Of a stretch of 64,000 nucleotides of DNA, positions 62,233-64,000 are shown in pieces. The stretch is from assembly GCA_016721865.1 (NCBI GenBank), contig JADKHF010000005.1:1-64000 (forward strand), read 5' to 3'. The translations under genes and the position numbers were made by a program. Each line of letters starts with the position of its first letter. Positions within the stretch are counted from its first letter, which is position 1. This DNA comes from Nitrosomonas sp. (GTDB taxonomy: Bacteria > Pseudomonadota > Gammaproteobacteria > Burkholderiales > Nitrosomonadaceae). A model generated the notes under the pieces. That model did not search any database. It saw only the letters and a program-made list of their open reading frames with translations, and was not told the DNA's origin.

Positions 62233-64000
62233 ATGAAAACCCGGAAAGATCAACATACCCCCATGATGCAACAATACCTGCGCATCAAGGCACAGCATCC
62301 AGACATGCTGATGTTTTATCGCATGGGGGATTTTTATGAGTTGTTTTTTGACGATGCGGAGAAAGCTGCAAAGCTCTTGGGAATTACTTTAACGCAACGC
62401 GGTGCATCTGCCGGAGAGCCCATAAAAATGGCGGGAGTACCCTATCATGCGGCAGAGCAGTATTTGGCAAAACTGGTCAAGTCAGGTGAATCCGTAGCCA
62501 TCTGCGAGCAGGTAGGTGACCCGGCTACCAGCAAAGGTCCTGTTGAACGTGAGGTTACCCGTATCATTACACCTGGAACATTGACGGATGCTGCATTGCT
62601 TGACGACAAGCGCGATTGCATATTATTGGCTTTGTTGGTGCATGAATCGACTTTGGGACTGGCCTGGCTGAATCTGGCAGCGGGGCAATTGTGTGATGGA
62701 GACATCGCCACAAAATCTGTTGAGTGAACTGGAGCGTTTGCAACCGTCAGAGATCCTTTTACCCGAAACACTTAAACAAGCCGAAATTCAAGGTAAGAAT
62801 TGGGCGTTAAAGCGATTACCTCTGTGGCAGTTTGATAGTGAAACTGCAATCAGTAATCTTACGCGGCAATTTGAAACGCATGATCTGTCAGGCTTTGGTT
62901 GTGAGGATTTGCCTATTGCGTTATGTGCTGCCGGTGCCTTATTGGAATACACCCGTCTGACACAAGGATCTGTTGCTCTCCATATCACGTCATTACAAGC
63001 TGAGCGGGAAAGTATTTATATTCGAATGGATGCTGCGACACGTCGTAATCTGGAAATTTCTGAAACCATACGTGGTGAACGATCGCCCACGTTGTTGTCA
63101 ACACTGGACACTTGTTCAACCAATATGGGCAGCCGCTTGTTGCAATTCTGGCTGCATCATCCATTACGGGATCATGCAGTAATACAAAAACGGCTCGATA
63201 GCGTTGCAGCCTTAATCGGAGAAAGTGAGCAGAATAATTATTGGGTCGCGCGAGACCTGCTTCGGCATTTTGTAGATGTTGAAAGAATTACTGCCAGAAT
63301 TGCACTTAAAACAGCACGTCCGAGAGACTTATCGGGTTTGCGTGATAGCCTGAAACTATTGCCGGAAGTCATACAAGCCATTGCAAATGGTTCCAGCAAG
63401 AGAATTAGTCAATTGATCCAGGCTATGCAGATCGAGCCTGTTCTCGTTGAGTTATTGGGTAAATCTCTGTTGGAAGAACCCGGTGTGGTGTTGCGTGAAG
63501 GCAATGTGATTGCCGATGGTTATGATGCCGAACTGGATGAATTACGTGCCCTGCAAAATAATTGCGGTGAATTCTTGTTACAGCTGGAGATTCGTGAAAA
63601 GGAACGCACCGGAATTCCAAATCTCAAGGTGGAATATAACCGTGTGCATGGTTTCTATATCGAGGTCACGCACGCACACAGCGAGAAAATTCCCGTCGAT
63701 TACCGGCGCAGACAAACATTAAAAAGTGCTGAGCGGTATATCACCCCAGAACTGAAGGCTTTCGAAGATAAAGCATTGTCCGCACAAGATCGGGCATTGG
63801 TGCGCGAGAAATATTTATATGATGAGCTCCTGAATTCACTCCTGAGGTATATCCATCCATTACAGAAAATGGCTGCCAGCATTGCTGAAATAGATGTTTT
63901 ATGCACATTTGCTGAGCGCGCACAAGCGCTTGACTATACCGCGCCGTATTTGTCGCGTGAGGAGATTTTTGAGATCGATACGGGTCGCCACCCGGTTGTG
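62233..64000 (+). CDS. mutS: DNA mismatch repair protein MutS (partial; frameshift near 62704-62706)
   Basis: MutS recognises mismatches. The first frame has the mismatch-binding domain: TPMMQQYLRIKAQHPDMLMF, YRMGDFYELFFDDAEKAAKL (with the F-x-E mismatch-contact motif) and AGVPYHAAEQYLAKLVKSGE. It ends early at DGDIATKSVE. Adding one T gives DISPQNLLSELERLQPSEIL, continuing to the window edge through the connector, core and clamp domains: RNLEISETIRGERSPTLLST, LDTCSTNMGSRLL and VEYNRVHGFYIEVTHAHSEK. The ATPase domain lies beyond 64000. About 590 of an expected 860 residues are present. Confidence 0.96.

Noticed and set aside
1..64000. CRISPR arrays, tRNA and rRNA genes
   Set aside because: I looked for regularly spaced direct repeats, tRNA T-arm (GGTTCRANYCC) patterns with cloverleaf context, and rRNA landmarks, and none was convincing. 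A covariance-model scan would be decisive.

Overview
The window looks like chromosomal DNA of a betaproteobacterium, most likely a Nitrosomonas-type ammonia oxidiser. This rests on the style of the core proteins, the moderate GC content, the pcm-tolC-rnpB-pcnB-folK-panB-panC-dnaA-dnaN-gyrB order and a large copper-handling gene. The genus is an inference; no ammonia-oxidation gene lies in the window.

Layout. (1) 1-4171, minus strand: an accessory patch downstream of gyrB with the start of an XRE/ImmA-like gene, a truncated dinD and a GC-rich SNF2-family helicase. (2) 4277-15776, minus strand: the replication-origin neighbourhood (gyrB, dnaN, dnaA with DnaA boxes between dnaN and dnaA), then panC, panB, folK, pcnB, RNase P RNA, a TolC-family channel and a Pcm-type methyltransferase. 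(3) 15845-21916, plus strand: TPP riboswitch and thiC, uppP, then a four-domain CopC-CopD-cytochrome c-thioredoxin-like fusion with a His-tailed periplasmic partner. (4) 22031-33028: an FKBP isomerase, DUF454, DUF4139 and VanZ-like genes, a minus-strand run (cysteine desulfurase, nucleotidyltransferase, HIT, desaturase, gpmA, deoxyinosine glycosylase) and an AlkA-like glycosylase, with gene debris and palindromic repeats between them. (5) 33246-51048, plus strand: a complete dcw cluster mraZ-rsmH-ftsL-ftsI-murE-murF-mraY-murD-ftsW-murG-murC-murB-ddl-ftsQ-ftsA-ftsZ, headed by a textbook triple MraZ operator; no lpxC follows. (6) 51049-64000: gene debris, a decayed IS630-family element sitting exactly in the stop codon of an exonuclease gene, ettA, DUF2835, an rluF-like gene, a rhodanese, rnk, small secreted proteins, a LysR regulator beside a tandem pair of tiny membrane-protein genes, DUF488 and the start of mutS.

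Reading caution. About twenty single-base frameshifts or stops interrupt genes that cannot all be dead in a living cell (dnaA, dnaN, gyrB, rsmH, murE, murF, murB, ftsA, ftsZ, panB and others). In each case the downstream frame continues the same protein, and many breaks lie in short homopolymers. I read these as sequence errors and annotate full-length genes across them. Genuine decay is better supported where there are deletions or insertions that are not single-base slips: two DUF748 remnants, dinD, the IS630 transposase and the second tiny membrane-protein copy.

No CRISPR array, tRNA or rRNA gene was recognised. The most unusual items are the CopC-CopD-cytochrome-thioredoxin fusion, the IS inserted in a stop codon without changing the protein, the membrane-protein/exonuclease pair beside it, and the LysR/tandem mini-membrane-protein locus with its perfect operator-like palindrome.
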